From positions 1 through 52,262 of the forward strand of contig JAMCUN010000022.1 of assembly GCA_023381415.1 (NCBI GenBank): a DNA stretch of 52,262 bases, read 5' to 3'. The notes beneath the pieces are model-generated. The model was not told the origin of the DNA. It made no database searches and worked only from the letters and a program-made list of their open reading frames with translations. How positions within the stretch are numbered: position 1 is the stretch's first letter; each line of letters opens with the position of its first letter. Positions 50,582 to 52,262 of the stretch are shown here, one piece after another. Source of the stretch: Thermoplasmatota archaeon (GTDB taxonomy: Archaea > Thermoplasmatota > Thermoplasmata > Thermoplasmatales > GCA-001856825). A program made the translations under genes and the position numbers.

Positions 50582-51553
50582 TTATCTGGAATTTTGAAAT
50601 GGAGTAACCACAATTGTATCTCCCCTAGAAACGTCGTCAAATTCCGCTTCTACGATACTTCTCCCGGGCTGTGTACCGCTTCTTCTTACAATTTCAGGCA
50701 CTATCTCTTTCACGCCATCCACAAGAATCTTCTTGAATTCTATTGTCAGATCTTTTGGTGCATCGCAGCTAACCTTCAAGATATCAACGTCAAATAGAAT
50801 GTTTATCTTTATTCGCTCTTCTGATTCTTTGAGGCCGAAATTCAGGAAAATGTCTTCCTCCTCGGATTTGCGCAGAGACCTATTGAGACCCAGGGATATT
50901 CCAGTTCTGCCTGGATAAGAATAAGCAATATTTTCTTTGGTCAGGACAATTTCTTTTGTATGGTCGTATGCCCTCATGTTAACAGCAGACAATTCGTTTA
51001 TCTCCCCTACGGGAATTGAAACTGGTACCCCCGTAATAAGTCTCAATCCTGTATTCCTTATATGAATGAACATAGTCACGTGTGTTATTTCTCGGGAGAA
51101 ATCAAAACCTATTGACATTGAACTAATTCGCATTTCCTCTCCCTGACCGTCTGTTGTCTTTCTGGTGTAATAGACTACCCCCTCGTTCGTCCTTTTGCTA
51201 ATTAATTCAAGTTTGAGCAACTTATTAATATTCCTGTAAAGTGTTGCAGTACTGACAGGTTTTCCTATAGTTGTCTCTACCAAATTTTTAATCTCTCCAA
51301 AGCGCATTTCATTTCCTCGCATTTTGGTTCTAACGATTTCCTCGATAACATCGAAGACAGAATTTGATCGAGTCAAAATATAAGATTCATCCTTACCTAA
51401 TGCTGGTTGGACCCTGAAATAATGCGAAACTCCGTTACGGTGGACAAACCTAAAATACTGATAGGTTCTGCCTTTTGACTTTGAATAGTAAATTAATTTT
51501 TTTCCTTTTTCGCCGCACACCTTGCAATTTTCGAGTCTTGCTGTCCTTCCCAT
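50582..51553 (-). CDS. Putative DNA-binding protein: zinc-binding N-terminus, winged helix, C-terminal beta domain
   Basis: 323 residues. Cys10 and Cys13 (CKVC) with His38 and His44 (RFVHRNGVSHYFR) could bind one zinc ion. A winged helix follows at about 65-130 (FGEIKNLVETTIG, STATLYRNINKLLKLELISK, EGVVYYTRK). The remaining about 185 residues look like a beta-sandwich and are not recognised. The downstream part resembles that of the neighbouring gene at the window edge (FIHIRNTGLRLITGVPVSIPVG versus YSYRVKNDHSWPLYFIPFRAVG). It may be a transcription regulator sensing a ligand. It stands after a 1.47 kb gene-poor region. Confidence 0.65.
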   Translation of the reverse strand: MGRTARLENCKVCGEKGKKLIYYSKSKGRTYQYFRFVHRNGVSHYFRVQPALGKDESYILTRSNSVFDVIEEIVRTKMRGNEMRFGEIKNLVETTIGKPVSTATLYRNINKLLKLELISKRTNEGVVYYTRKTTDGQGEEMRISSMSIGFDFSREITHVTMFIHIRNTGLRLITGVPVSIPVGEINELSAVNMRAYDHTKEIVLTKENIAYSYPGRTGISLGLNRSLRKSEEEDIFLNFGLKESEERIKINILFDVDILKVSCDAPKDLTIEFKKILVDGVKEIVPEIVRRSGTQPGRSIVEAEFDDVSRGDTIVVTPFQNSR

Positions 51554-51617
51554 TTGTTAGACAATAGTGTCATTTGATATCCAAGTTTCGCATTTCCAGC
51601 TATTGACGAGAATACTT

Positions 51618-52262
51618 CTATTTCCACCTTAATTGAATTACGGCAAAAGGTTCCACGTTTATGATCTGAATTCGCTTTACTGAAACAAGGTCGGAAGACT
51701 GATATTCCTCCACTTCACTTGATAGGTCTCTGGTTTCATTGGAGTTACCTGACGTGAGAGAAATTGAAAGCTTTGTTAGGTCTCTTCCAGATACTGAAAA
51801 GGTAAAACTATCTATTTTTGTAGCAGCTGAAAAAACATAAGTGAGCCTAGGCTCTTGCCAGTCATATTGGAAATTAATTTCTCTGATGTCGTTAGGTAAC
51901 ATTGGGTTCGAGAGCTTAAGCAAAAGTCTTTTGTCTTTTGGAGCGTCCTCTACAAGAATGACTCTTATCGGTTTCTTGTCATTGGAATCAAAAGCTACAA
52001 AATTAATATTTTCAAAGGACATGTCAACGTCTCCTACCGCCCTGAAAGGAATGAAATAAAGCGGCCAGGAGTGGTCATTTTTTACTCGATACGAATACAT
52101 ATGTCTCCTGTAAGAGGAATCCCTATCGATGTCCTCCAACCAAATTGCGATCGAATTAATTACAAAACTTAATCTTTCTTTAGAGACTGTATTTACATAC
52201 AACAATCCTCTACCCTTTTTTTGCTTCTCCACTATTCCCATTTCTGCAAAAAGTTTGAAAAC
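51618..52262 (-). CDS. Putative winged-helix/beta-domain protein, 5' end beyond window
   Basis: Partial gene. The frame stays open through the right edge and the residues before MGIVEKQKKGRGLLYV (FKLFAE) look like the recognition part of a winged helix, so ATG 52241 is internal and the start lies outside. About 190 residues of beta-rich sequence follow, similar in layout to the protein at 50582-51553 (see that entry). The two genes are in tandem, 64 bases apart, and probably arose by duplication. Function unknown. Confidence 0.6.
   Translation of the reverse strand, partial: VFKLFAEMGIVEKQKKGRGLLYVNTVSKERLSFVINSIAIWLEDIDRDSSYRRHMYSYRVKNDHSWPLYFIPFRAVGDVDMSFENINFVAFDSNDKKPIRVILVEDAPKDKRLLLKLSNPMLPNDIREINFQYDWQEPRLTYVFSAATKIDSFTFSVSGRDLTKLSISLTSGNSNETRDLSSEVEEYQSSDLVSVKRIQIINVEPFAVIQLRWK

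Noticed and set aside
1-52262. CRISPR array or complete insertion sequence
   Set aside because: No set of regularly spaced repeats was seen, and the only transposase sequence is a short C-terminal fragment.

Overview
The window looks like chromosomal DNA of an aerobic, acidophilic archaeon of the Thermoplasmatales (Thermoplasmata). The reasons are: thermopsin and other very Asn/Ser/Thr-rich secreted proteins; a sulfocyanin-like cupredoxin beside a heme-copper oxidase, with Rieske and cytochrome b genes nearby; archaeal markers (Nep1, TrpB2, archaeal-style RNase P RNA, Mrp/NBP35 ATPase); and many genes with a TATA element about 24-30 bases before the start codon, as expected for leaderless mRNAs. 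A species cannot be named from the sequence alone.

Layout. 1-4.2 kb: 2-hydroxyacid metabolism, with a D-2-hydroxyacid dehydrogenase, a two-subunit aconitase X and an L-2-hydroxyglutarate-oxidase-like flavoprotein. 4.2-7.8 kb: two overlapping genes for a probable heterodimeric ABC exporter with one degenerate ATP site. 8.1-10.6 kb: thermopsin with a long C-terminal extension. 10.9-21.1 kb: the respiratory block. It holds a tightly overlapping operon (small membrane protein, CoxII, CoxI, cupredoxin, CtaB, unknown polytopic protein), a convergent NapH-like membrane Fe-S protein, a CPBP-family protein, and Rieske plus cytochrome b genes. Together these could form a bc-complex/sulfocyanin/oxidase chain. 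21.2-36.1 kb: housekeeping and transport genes, including an SDR, a CADD-like diiron protein, an ABC-2 exporter, an antiporter-like protein, leucyl aminopeptidase, a class V aminotransferase, a penicillin-acylase-like secreted hydrolase, DUF1015 and TrpB2, plus two paralogous small membrane proteins.

36.4-46.1 kb: information-processing genes. These are tRNA-Arg(TCT), RNase P RNA, ScpB, PurD, Nep1, an Mrp ATPase, an ABC-2 transporter with a PadR regulator, a SelB-like protein whose GTPase domain has lost its GTP-binding motifs, a short Pcc1-like gene with no canonical start codon, and a second tRNA that overlaps the 3' end of that gene.

46.1-52.3 kb: visibly more AT-rich and gene-poor. It contains an IS110-type transposase remnant, a probably 5'-truncated gene coupled to a 49-codon gene, a large surface protein with a C-terminal anchor, a 1.4 kb intergenic stretch with an unusual alternating purine-pyrimidine inverted repeat, and two winged-helix/beta-domain proteins, the last running off the window. 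It reads as an accessory island beside a tRNA gene.

The most unusual items are the SelB-like/Pcc1-like/tRNA overlap, a CoxI lacking both canonical proton-channel residues, aconitase X in a lineage thought to use the mevalonate-3-phosphate route, and the paired winged-helix proteins at the right edge. All functions are inferred by reading motifs; no database search was run.
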